In this document: in pieces, positions 40,120 through 47,499 of the stretch | How positions within the stretch are numbered: position 1 is the stretch's first letter | How the letters are laid out: every line of letters starts with the position of its first letter | Assembly (NCBI GenBank): GCA_002722705.1 | Contig: PBMP01000075.1 | Location: forward strand, 1 to 64,000 | Source: Pseudobdellovibrionaceae bacterium | GTDB lineage: Bacteria; Bdellovibrionota; UBA1018; UBA6935 | Length of the DNA stretch: 64,000 nt | Direction: 5' to 3' | The notes under the pieces: model-generated | Seen by the model: only the letters and a program-made list of their open reading frames with translations | Told to the model about the DNA's origin: nothing | Database searches by the model: none | Made by a program: the position numbers and the translations under genes

Positions 40120-42390
40120 ATGATCATTGATGATCAATCAAAAAGAGTGATTTCGCTTTATGAGTATCAGATTCTGGATACCTCACCAGAACCTTATTTT
40201 GATACAACAATAGAAATGATCTGTGAAACTTTTCAAATCAAAGGAGGAGCAATTGGTTTTGCCGACGAGAATCGGTTTTGGGTGAAAGCCTCCTATGGAT
40301 TAATTCCTGAACTCCCAAATGAGAGATCCCCTTGTTTTGAAGCCGTAAAAAAAAATAAAACCCTAGAAAACGAACCATTGAATCTGAATTCAACACTGAG
40401 TCACTCTTTTTGTATTCCTCTTCACAATCACCAAGGAATCGCCATTGGTTCACTTTCCCTTTTCAACGACGCCCCCATTTCTCTTACTGACTTTCAAAGA
40501 AAAACTTTAAAAGTTCACTCATCTCAAATCATGAGTTTTCTAGAACAAAGAAAACAAATCAAACGAATGGAGGAAACTCAGAACGTAGCCAAAATTGGAT
40601 ATTGGAATTACAATATTCTCACTTCTGAGATTCAGTGGTCAGATGAGATGTATCATATTTTTTCTTATTCGAAAGAAAAAGGAAACCCTAGTTTTGATGA
40701 ATATCAAAACTGTATTTTTCCCGAAGACCGACCCAAAGTATTAAAAACGATAGAAAAGAGTATCGATAAAAAGTCTCCTTACGAAGTTGAACACCGAATA
40801 TTTGATTCCTCTAAAAATGTCATTTGGGTTAAAGGACATGGAAAACCAATTTTAGATAGCCATGAAAAAATTGTTGCACTTCAAGGAACCTGTCAAAACA
40901 TTCAATCCTTTAAAGAAGCGGAACAAGCGACAAAAGAATATCAAACCTATTTGAAGCTTGCCCTCGAAGGATCAGGCCTAGGAATCTGGGATTGGTTTTT
41001 AGACGATAACAGCGTTCGCTTTGATGACAACTGGGCAAAAATGCTGGGACTAACTCTCAATGAAATTGAAATGTCACTTGAAACATGGGAATCGAGAGTT
41101 CACCCAGATGACCTAAGCCAATGTTATGAAGACATAAAAAAATACATGGATGGAAAAACACCTTATTACGAAAACATCCATCGCATGAAACACAAAGACG
41201 GTCATTGGGTCTATATTCTCGATCGAGGTCGGTTTTCAGACTGGGATAAAAATGGAAAACCCACTCGATTCACAGGCACACATTTTGATATTAGTGACGC
41301 AAGATCGAAAGAAATTGAAAATAACCTGATTTTAAAAAACAACAAAATTGGAATTTGGAAATACAACCCAATGACCAATTTTCTTGATTGGGATGAAAGC
41401 ATGTATAAATTATTTGATGTATCTTCATCTCAATTTAGCGGTGCTTACGAAACCTGGGAAAAAACACTTCATCCAGATTATATCGAAATCACGCCTAAAG
41501 AGTTTCAACTTGCTCTTGAAGGAAAAAAAGATTTTGATACTACATTTGCAATTATTGATGGAAAGGGAGAAACAAAATACATTGGAGGTCGAGCCATTAT
41601 TGAGAGAGACGGTGAAGGAAACGCTATTTTTGTTACTGGAATTAACTGGGACAAAACAAAAGAAGTCTTAATTCAAAAACAACTTGAAGAAGAAAAGACC
41701 AAACTCTTACAATCCTCAAAACTAGCAACCTTAGGAGAAATGGCTGCAGGAGTTGCACACGAAATCAATAACCCGTTAGCAATCGTTGACGGATGCTCCT
41801 CTTTAATTCAAAAATTTATAGATCAACCTAAAAAGATTCTCTCATCCCTTGAAAAAATTCATCATTCTGTCAATAGAGTTCAAAAAATCATCGATGGTTT
41901 GAAAAAATTCTCTCGATATTCCGATATCGTTATGAAAGAAAATTCATTAAATAAAATCATTCAAGATTGTGTTGAATTGACGAGTATAACTTCTAAAAGA
42001 CACAATATTTCAATAGAAGTAGAAAATCATGACGACTGTATTTTATTTTGTGATGATATTCAAATTTCTCAAATCTTAATTAATCTTATTGGAAATGCAA
42101 TAGATGCAAATAAAGACAAAAAGAACGCTTGGGTTAAAATAGATTTTCAAGCGACAAAGAACTATGTCGATATTATCGTACGAGATTCAGGCACAGGGAT
42201 TGATAAAACTTACATTGACCGTCTTTTTGATCCATTTTTTACTACAAAAGAAGTAGGTAAAGGAACCGGGCTTGGACTGAGTATCTCTAAAGGAATCGCT
42301 AGAGAACACAAGGGTGACCTCGAATATCAAGTGATCGACGGACACACCTCCTTTATTCTGACACTTCCTAGAAAAAGGAGCGATTCATGA
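40120..42390 (+). CDS. Cytoplasmic GAF/multi-PAS sensor histidine kinase (756 aa)
   Basis: No membrane helix is present, so it should sense a cytoplasmic signal. A GAF domain covers about 20-145 (ICETFQIKGGAIGFADENRFWVKASYG). Three PAS domains with PAC motifs follow (NVAKIGYWNYNI, GSGLGIWDWFLDDNSVRF, NNKIGIWKYNP, each ending in an RFTGTHFDIS- or FVTGINWDKT-type strand). The HisKA box has AAGVAHEINNPLAIV with the phosphorylated H547, then the ATPase domain with NLIGNAIDAN (N box), DSGTGID, FDPFFTTK and GTGLGLSISKGI. Its stop overlaps the next gene's start (four bases), a single-domain response regulator and likely partner. Confidence 0.9.
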   Translation: MIIDDQSKRVISLYEYQILDTSPEPYFDTTIEMICETFQIKGGAIGFADENRFWVKASYGLIPELPNERSPCFEAVKKNKTLENEPLNLNSTLSHSFCIPLHNHQGIAIGSLSLFNDAPISLTDFQRKTLKVHSSQIMSFLEQRKQIKRMEETQNVAKIGYWNYNILTSEIQWSDEMYHIFSYSKEKGNPSFDEYQNCIFPEDRPKVLKTIEKSIDKKSPYEVEHRIFDSSKNVIWVKGHGKPILDSHEKIVALQGTCQNIQSFKEAEQATKEYQTYLKLALEGSGLGIWDWFLDDNSVRFDDNWAKMLGLTLNEIEMSLETWESRVHPDDLSQCYEDIKKYMDGKTPYYENIHRMKHKDGHWVYILDRGRFSDWDKNGKPTRFTGTHFDISDARSKEIENNLILKNNKIGIWKYNPMTNFLDWDESMYKLFDVSSSQFSGAYETWEKTLHPDYIEITPKEFQLALEGKKDFDTTFAIIDGKGETKYIGGRAIIERDGEGNAIFVTGINWDKTKEVLIQKQLEEEKTKLLQSSKLATLGEMAAGVAHEINNPLAIVDGCSSLIQKFIDQPKKILSSLEKIHHSVNRVQKIIDGLKKFSRYSDIVMKENSLNKIIQDCVELTSITSKRHNISIEVENHDDCILFCDDIQISQILINLIGNAIDANKDKKNAWVKIDFQATKNYVDIIVRDSGTGIDKTYIDRLFDPFFTTKEVGKGTGLGLSISKGIAREHKGDLEYQVIDGHTSFILTLPRKRSDS

Positions 42391-42731
42391 AAACAGAAAT
42401 TGTTTTTATTGATGACGAAGCTGAACTTTGTGAAATTTATGAACAACTTTTTGAATCTGAAGACATCGAAATTAAAACATTTACAGATCCAAAAGAAGGA
42501 ATTCAATATGTCAATGAAGCCTCCCCTAAGCTCGTTTTTATTGACTACCGAATGCCAGATCATAATGGAATTGAATGCCGAGAACAGATGACAACAAAGT
42601 CTCATTACTTTTTAGTGACAGGTGAACTCGATATCGATCCTCCAGAAGGGTTTGAAAGTATGATTAAAAAACCACTCTCATTTAGTAATTTTCGAGAAAT
42701 CCTCAAAAAACACCACGTCAATGCTTCTTAA
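42387..42731 (+). CDS. Single-domain response regulator (114 aa)
   Basis: Receiver domain only. Acidic pair D9-D10 in VFIDDEAE, phosphoacceptor Asp near residue 53 in VFIDYRMPDHNG, Thr in LVTGE near 78 and Lys in IKKPLSF near 93-96. There is no output domain, so it probably relays phosphate or acts by binding a protein target, CheY-like. It overlaps the PAS kinase gene by four bases and is almost certainly its cognate partner. Confidence 0.9.
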   Translation: MKTEIVFIDDEAELCEIYEQLFESEDIEIKTFTDPKEGIQYVNEASPKLVFIDYRMPDHNGIECREQMTTKSHYFLVTGELDIDPPEGFESMIKKPLSFSNFREILKKHHVNAS

Positions 42732-42848
42732 GTTTGTAAATCAATGTATATTCATTGAAACGTAGATTCAAATTTGAAGTGCAATGTATTGAAATCATTA
42801 GCACTCTAACTCTATCCCCCCTATTTTTAAAAAGCTCTCTCTTTACAC

Positions 42849-42878
42849 TTGACTATTGATATCAATTTTTTATATAAG
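42849..42878 (+). promoter_or_regulatory. Candidate promoter of the second helicase gene
   Basis: TTGACT (42849-42854) is followed by TATATAAG (42871-42878), giving spacers of 16 or 18 bases. Transcription would begin near 42885, leaving a leader of about 90 bases before the ATG at 42975, longer than is typical in this window. The 243-base gap also holds a TCAATG/CATTGA inverted repeat near its start. Confidence 0.55.
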
Positions 42879-42936
42879 GTGGCCTTAAACCTGATCGACC
42901 TAAAGAGAATTGTCGTAAATCCATCAGCGTGGGCAC

Positions 42937-42967
42937 TCCTCTTACTTTGATCTCATTTTTAAGAGGA
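42937..42967 (+). promoter_or_regulatory. Hairpin masking the helicase Shine-Dalgarno sequence
   Basis: TCCTCTTA (42937-42944) is exactly complementary to TAAGAGGA (42960-42967), which is the ribosome binding site seven bases before the ATG at 42975. The eight-base stem with a 15-base loop would hide the site. Opening by temperature, a protein or the helicase itself would raise translation. Confidence 0.6.
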
Positions 42968-42974
42968 AAAACAA

Positions 42975-44645
42975 ATGACTGAAACGACGTTTCAAAGCCT
43001 TGCTTTGCATGAATCACTTTACAAATCTTTAGAAAAATTAAACTTCATCACTCCAACAGAAGTCCAACAAAAAGCAATTCCTTTATGCTTTGAAGGACGA
43101 GATCTGATGATCAGTTCTCAAACAGGTTCAGGTAAAACAGGAGCTTATGGAATTCCAGCAATTCAGCGAATTCTAGAAAACCCTAGTGAGTCCGTTCTCG
43201 TCTTGGCGCCTACTCGAGAGTTAGTGATGCAGATTTGTGATTTTTTCAAAAAACTCTCTGCTGGAGATAAAAGACTTTCCGTTTGTGCTCTTGTCGGTGG
43301 AGCAGATATGAGAAAACAAATCCGAAACTTAAAAAAAAGGCCCAATCTCATTGTTGCAACTCCTGGTCGGCTCAATGACCACCTTGAAAGAAGAACCCTC
43401 AGACCAATAAACACTCGAATGCTCATCTTAGATGAAGGAGATCGAATGTTAGACATGGGGTTCGCTCCACAGCTAGAAGCTATTCTAGAGTACTTACCAG
43501 AAGAACGACAAACGCTTTTATTTACTGCAACTCTTCCTAAAAAAGTAGAAAAGCTTGCAGAGCAATACCTTCACGAACCTGAAGTTTTAAAAGTGGGTCC
43601 AACCTCTCAACCAGTCGATAAAATAGATCAATCCGTAATTCAAACTTCTACAAAGGGAAAAGATAAAAAACTTTTAGAAGAGTTAAAAAGAAGAAAAGGT
43701 TTAACTATTATTTTCTCAATGACCAAAAGAAGAACAGATCAACTTGCAAAGGCACTACATCACGGTGGATTCAAAGTTGACCGTATTCATGGAGGTCGAA
43801 CTCAAGGTCAAAGAAACCAAGCGATTAGAAACTTTAAGACAGGAAAAGCACAAATTCTCTGTGCTACTGATGTTGCAGCAAGAGGAATTGATGTACCTCT
43901 CGTACAGCATGTTATTAACTATGATCTCCCCCTAGTAGAAGAAGACTATATCCATCGAATTGGTCGGACCGCTCGAAACGGAGAAAGCGGCCAAGCATTA
44001 AGTCTCGTTGATTCAAGAGATATGAGACTCTGGAGAAATATCAGTAAAAAGTACAAACTTGACTCAATCAAAATGAAGACATTTGATCTTGACCCAAAAG
44101 AAGTCGAAAGAGGATCTAAAGAGAGATCTTTTGATAAAAAACGGGGAAGACCAAGACGAGATGATCGAAAATTTGAAGAAAGAGGTTCAAGAGGACGTCG
44201 TCCGACTCGCTCTAAAAGTCGAGATGATCGTGATTTCGAAAACCCAAAACGTTCTGACCGACGTGAATATGGAAAAAGTAACGGAAGCTTCTCTAAAAAT
44301 AGATCTCGTCCTGATACTGAATTTAGAAAAGATGATCGTGATTTTAGTCGAAAAAGATCTCGTTCAAATGAAAACTTTAAAAAAGAAGACCGAGGTTTTA
44401 GTGACCGAAAGCCTCGCCGAAAATCGGAAGACCGTTCTTACGGACGTAAAGACAGCGCATTTGATTCAAGAGATCGACGTGATCGACCAGAAAATAAATT
44501 CTCTAGAAAAAAGAATGATTCATTTTCATCAAACCGCCGTAAAAAAAGTACAGACGGACCTTCGTTTTCTCGCAGTAAAAAGCCAGGGGGCATGGGTCGA
44601 TTAAAAGTGAGAAAAAAATCAGAATCTGGTTCAGCAAGAAGATAA
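42975..44645 (+). CDS. DEAD-box RNA helicase with long Arg/Asp-rich tail (556 aa)
   Basis: RhlE/DeaD-type helicase. Core motifs span about 1-370: PTEVQQKAIP, SSQTGSGKT, PTRELV, TPGRL, motif II, TAT, IIFSMTKRR, DVAARGIDVP and HRIGRTAR. Motif II reads DEGD instead of DEAD (LILDEGDRMLDMGF). The last 180 residues are a low-complexity Arg/Asp/Ser/Lys tail with repeated RDDRxF- and FxRKRSR-like units, disordered and probably RNA-binding or condensate-forming. AAGAGGA precedes the ATG and is part of a hairpin. Cold-shock or ribosome-assembly work is typical for such helicases. A strong terminator follows. Confidence 0.9.
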   Translation: MTETTFQSLALHESLYKSLEKLNFITPTEVQQKAIPLCFEGRDLMISSQTGSGKTGAYGIPAIQRILENPSESVLVLAPTRELVMQICDFFKKLSAGDKRLSVCALVGGADMRKQIRNLKKRPNLIVATPGRLNDHLERRTLRPINTRMLILDEGDRMLDMGFAPQLEAILEYLPEERQTLLFTATLPKKVEKLAEQYLHEPEVLKVGPTSQPVDKIDQSVIQTSTKGKDKKLLEELKRRKGLTIIFSMTKRRTDQLAKALHHGGFKVDRIHGGRTQGQRNQAIRNFKTGKAQILCATDVAARGIDVPLVQHVINYDLPLVEEDYIHRIGRTARNGESGQALSLVDSRDMRLWRNISKKYKLDSIKMKTFDLDPKEVERGSKERSFDKKRGRPRRDDRKFEERGSRGRRPTRSKSRDDRDFENPKRSDRREYGKSNGSFSKNRSRPDTEFRKDDRDFSRKRSRSNENFKKEDRGFSDRKPRRKSEDRSYGRKDSAFDSRDRRDRPENKFSRKKNDSFSSNRRKKSTDGPSFSRSKKPGGMGRLKVRKKSESGSARR

Positions 44646-44654
44646 AAAAGAAAG

Positions 44655-44695
44655 GGCACTGATTAAATTCAATCAGTGCCTTCTATTATTTTTTT
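44655..44695 (+). terminator. Strong Rho-independent terminator
   Basis: GGCACTGATT (44655-44664) pairs perfectly with AATCAGTGCC (44671-44680) around a six-base loop and is followed by TTCTATTATTTTTTT. It ends the helicase transcript. Its T run overlaps the stop end of the convergent feo operon. Confidence 0.92.
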
Positions 44696-44856
44696 GAAAA
44701 AGGATGAACTTTCATAGCCCACTTCACTTTACCCTTTTTAAGTAAAAACTGAGACAATGGCTTTGCTATTTCTTTTTTAAAAAAACTACATAAGATTTTC
44801 AAAAAAACCAATGCAACAATACCTAAAGCAATCCATTCTTGTAACTGATCGCTCAT
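44686..44856 (-). CDS. Small membrane protein at the end of the feo operon (56 aa)
   Basis: I take ATG 44856, which overlaps the feoB stop (TAATG). A longer frame to 44955 only copies feoB sequence in another frame. The protein is one membrane helix (about 8-24, EWIALGIVALVFLKILCSFF) followed by a basic cytoplasmic tail with LLKKGKVKWAMKVHPF. It occupies the place where many feo operons carry a FeoC or a small FeoB-associated membrane protein. It has only one Cys, so the Cys-rich type is not a match. Confidence 0.55.
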   Translation of the reverse strand: MSDQLQEWIALGIVALVFLKILCSFFKKEIAKPLSQFLLKKGKVKWAMKVHPFSKK

Positions 44857-46709
44857 TAGGCCCATCCCATCCAAGTTGCACATCGAACAAAAAGATAAGA
44901 AGCCAAATAAGCAAGTCCAAGCAAGTAAATCAGCATAAAAATTGGCCATCGCCAAGAATTAGTCTCTCTTCTTGTCACTGCCAAAGTTGAAAAACATTGT
45001 GGAGCAAAAATATACCAAATCAATAAACTCAAAGCAGTCACTAAAGACCAATCACTTTTCAAGCGATCACTTAATTCTACCTCAATCTCAGCGTCCTGAT
45101 GCTCTGTTTCAATAGCGTAAACGGTTGCTAATGAACTCACCATTACTTCTCTTGCAGCAAACCCCGGGATTAAAGCAATTCCCACTTTCCAATCAAATCC
45201 CAAAGGCTGAATCAGAGGTTCAATAGATTTTCCCATACGACCAGCGTAACTATACTCAATACTCGTTCCAGGTACATTTTCTGGTTTTTTAGGATAAGAA
45301 GAAAAAAACCAAAGCAGCACGGTAAGCGATAAAATAATTGTCCCTGCTCTTTTTAAAAACAAACGAGCTCTTTCATAAAGACCAATGATCAAATTTTTAG
45401 GATCTGGCCATTTATAATCAGGTAATTCCAACAATAAAGGTGGTTTTGCTCCAGATAAAATTGTCTTTTTAAAAACGAAGGCAACAGCTACAGCGGAAAC
45501 CACTCCCGCAAAATATAATCCAAACATCACCAATCCTTGTAAACGAATGGGTCCCCAAACTGGGTCGTTCGGTATAAATGCAGCAATCAAAAGAGCATAC
45601 ACTGGCAGTCTTGCAGAACACGTCATCAATGGAGCAATTAGTATCGTAGCCAGTCGATCTCGTTTATTTTCAATGGTACGAGTGGCCATGATTCCAGGTA
45701 TTGCACATGCAAAACTAGATAGAAGTGGAATAAAAGCTCGGCCATGAAGTCCTACGCCCCCCATTAATCGGTCCATCAAAAAAGCAGCTCGAGCCATATA
45801 ACCAGTGGCCTCGAGGAGTAACACAAAAAAGAATAAAATGAGAATTTGAGGTAAGAAGACCACTGTCGCCCCGACACCTTCAATCATTCCATTAACAATC
45901 AAGCTTTGAAGTGGTCCTTGAGGCATCCAACGAGAAACGGTTTGTGATAAAATTCCAATGAACTGTTCGATCCATTCAGTAGGAGCTTCAGACCAATGAA
46001 AAACCGCCTGAAAAACAATCAAAAGAACTAAACTTAAAAATACTGTCCCAAAGAACGGATGAAGAAGGATATGATCTACCTTTTGAGAAAAAGGAACTTC
46101 TTGTTTTTTTTCTGTCTGACAAAGAGAAAGAATTCGTTCGACTTCCTTAAATCGATTTTGTGGATCTTGATAGGAAGCAATAGGTTTCCATTCTCTTTCA
46201 AAGTTAAAATTTTCAATTTTTTCAAGTAAAGCTAAAGTTCCTTTTTTTCGAGTGCCAATAGCACCGACCACAGGAAGCCCTAATTCTTTTTCTAACTTCA
46301 CTGCATCGATATCAAACCCACTTTTTTCGACGAGATCCATCATATTTAAGACGACTAAAAGCGGTTTTTCGATTTGTTTAAGCTCTAAAACATAGGAAAG
46401 AGAACGCTCAAGTTGAGTTGCATCTAAGACCACCACAAAAAGATCTGGCTGCTCAGTCCAATCTTTTCTTCCCAAAAGAACATCACACGCGACTTGTTCA
46501 TCTGGACTTTGGGGTCGAAGACTATAAGTCCCTGGAAGGTCGATCAGTTTCACTTGCTGTCCATTAGAAAGATGCAAATCTCCTTCTTTTTTTTCAACTG
46601 TCACACCAGGATAGTTTGCTACTTTTTGACGAGAACCCGTCAACGAATTAAAAAGAGATGTTTTTCCACAATTAGGAAATCCCGTTAAAGCAACCCTTAA
46701 CTCAGACAT
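44856..46709 (-). CDS. feoB: Ferrous iron transporter FeoB (617 aa)
   Basis: Inner-membrane Fe(II) importer with a cytoplasmic GTPase domain. G1 is GFPNCGKTS (residues 9-17), G2 NYPGVTVEKKEG, G3 DLPGTYSL and G4 NMMD near 125. About eight hydrophobic helices follow, with the conserved gate stretches GVGATVVFLPQILILFF, ATGYMARAAFLMDR, LSSFACAIPGIMATR and APLMTCSARLPVYALLI. It is shorter than the E. coli protein (773 aa) mainly in loops. It overlaps feoA by eight bases. An ArsR-family regulator, rather than Fur, heads the operon. Confidence 0.93.
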   Translation of the reverse strand: MSELRVALTGFPNCGKTSLFNSLTGSRQKVANYPGVTVEKKEGDLHLSNGQQVKLIDLPGTYSLRPQSPDEQVACDVLLGRKDWTEQPDLFVVVLDATQLERSLSYVLELKQIEKPLLVVLNMMDLVEKSGFDIDAVKLEKELGLPVVGAIGTRKKGTLALLEKIENFNFEREWKPIASYQDPQNRFKEVERILSLCQTEKKQEVPFSQKVDHILLHPFFGTVFLSLVLLIVFQAVFHWSEAPTEWIEQFIGILSQTVSRWMPQGPLQSLIVNGMIEGVGATVVFLPQILILFFFVLLLEATGYMARAAFLMDRLMGGVGLHGRAFIPLLSSFACAIPGIMATRTIENKRDRLATILIAPLMTCSARLPVYALLIAAFIPNDPVWGPIRLQGLVMFGLYFAGVVSAVAVAFVFKKTILSGAKPPLLLELPDYKWPDPKNLIIGLYERARLFLKRAGTIILSLTVLLWFFSSYPKKPENVPGTSIEYSYAGRMGKSIEPLIQPLGFDWKVGIALIPGFAAREVMVSSLATVYAIETEHQDAEIEVELSDRLKSDWSLVTALSLLIWYIFAPQCFSTLAVTRRETNSWRWPIFMLIYLLGLAYLASYLFVRCATWMGWA

Positions 46710-46932
46710 TTTCTACCTCAATAAATTTTGCTTCTTCTCTTCTCAAACTCACCGTCATTCCTCGAATTCGAATCGCAATAGGGTCTTTCCCAAAAGGAGC
46801 TTCATGAATAATTTCACAAGGCGTTCCCGGAAGAAAACCAAACTCTTCTAACCGACGTACGAAGTCGATTTGATCAGATTCAACACGAACAATTTGAACT
46901 CGTTGACCCAATTTTTGATCACTTAATTTCAT
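46702..46932 (-). CDS. feoA: FeoA-type SH3-like protein (76 aa)
   Basis: Small cytoplasmic accessory of FeoB. The domain begins KLGQRVQIVRV, continues with a VRRLEEFGFLPGTPCEIIHEAPFGKDPIAIRIRGMTVSLRREEA-like order (turn, strand, strand), the usual SH3-like FeoA pattern, and is of normal length. Both ends overlap neighbours: four bases with the regulator gene upstream and eight with feoB downstream, so the three are translationally coupled. Confidence 0.92.
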   Translation of the reverse strand: MKLSDQKLGQRVQIVRVESDQIDFVRRLEEFGFLPGTPCEIIHEAPFGKDPIAIRIRGMTVSLRREEAKFIEVENV

Positions 46933-47276
46933 GATTGCCTCACAAATTCATTCACATGCTCAATCCCTTCTAAAAGTAAACGATGAATATGATCATCATC
47001 TAAAGAATAGAAAGCCGTTCTTCCGTCTTTTCGAACACGAACGAGTTTAAGATTTCTTAAGGTTCTCAAATGATGACTAACCGCAGGTTGAGTCATCCCC
47101 AAAAGCTCAGTTAACGCTCCCACAGAATATTCGGACTGAGCCAATGCCCAGACAATCTGAATTCGTGAGGAATCTCCCAGTGCTTGAAAGGTCTCTGATA
47201 AAAGTAAAAAAACCCCTTGGTCTCGAAAGGCCTCTAGAGATTCAGATAGAGTTGAATTCGAATCACTTCTTAACAT
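46929..47276 (-). CDS. ArsR/SmtB-family metal-responsive repressor (115 aa)
   Basis: Winged-helix repressor. The recognition region is LTELLGMTQPAVSHHLRTLRNLKLVRVRKDGRTAFYSL (about 55-92). The C-terminal helix carries D94-x-H96-x10-H107-x2-E110, exactly the SmtB/CzrA alpha-5 site for Zn(II) or Co(II), aligning with SmtB D104, H106, H117 and E120. The alpha-3 Cys of ArsR/SmtB is Ser here, so only the alpha-5 site is likely. It heads feoAB, where Fur or a FeoC-like regulator would be expected. ATG 47276 has no Shine-Dalgarno sequence and lies inside a palindrome, consistent with autorepression. Confidence 0.87.
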   Translation of the reverse strand: MLRSDSNSTLSESLEAFRDQGVFLLLSETFQALGDSSRIQIVWALAQSEYSVGALTELLGMTQPAVSHHLRTLRNLKLVRVRKDGRTAFYSLDDDHIHRLLLEGIEHVNEFVRQS

Positions 47277-47297
47277 ATAAGCGAATGCTTATATGTT
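47272..47297 (-). promoter_or_regulatory. Operator-like palindrome over the feo regulator start codon
   Basis: AACATATAAGC (47272-47282) and GCTTATATGTT (47287-47297) are perfect 11-base arms around GAAT. The regulator's ATG (47276-47274) lies inside the left arm, and a TATAAG that could be a -10 element (minus strand, 47293-47288) lies inside the right arm. Binding would block the promoter directly. Confidence 0.7.
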
Positions 47298-47463
47298 TAT
47301 ATATCAAAAAGCAAGCCTTCCTCGATTAGAATTCACATGAATAAAGCTAATTTTGACCTTAATAAAAAATACTTATTAATTTCAAATAGTTAAATTAAAA
47401 ACGTCCCGAATTCATTTCTTCGTTTACTACGCACACAAACGAAAGCACTCAAGTGAGATAAGA

Positions 47464-47490
47464 TTGACTCATTGCGTAATAGAATATAAT
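47464..47490 (+). promoter_or_regulatory. Candidate promoter for a possibly leaderless gene
   Basis: TTGACT (47464-47469) and consensus TATAAT (47485-47490) are 15 bases apart, shorter than the usual 17. The ATG at 47500 lies nine bases after the -10, so the transcript would begin at or next to the start codon. Confidence 0.5.
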
Positions 47491-47499
47491 AGTCAACCC

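Noticed and set aside
44083-44604. 173-codon open frame inside the second helicase gene
   Set aside because: It is a shifted reading of the Arg/Asp/Lys-rich repeat tail. Such biased sequence opens several frames, and it has no ribosome binding site of its own.
44857-44955. N-terminal 33 codons of the small feo membrane protein frame
   Set aside because: They overlap the 3' end of feoB in another frame. The coupled ATG at 44856 gives a simple one-helix protein.
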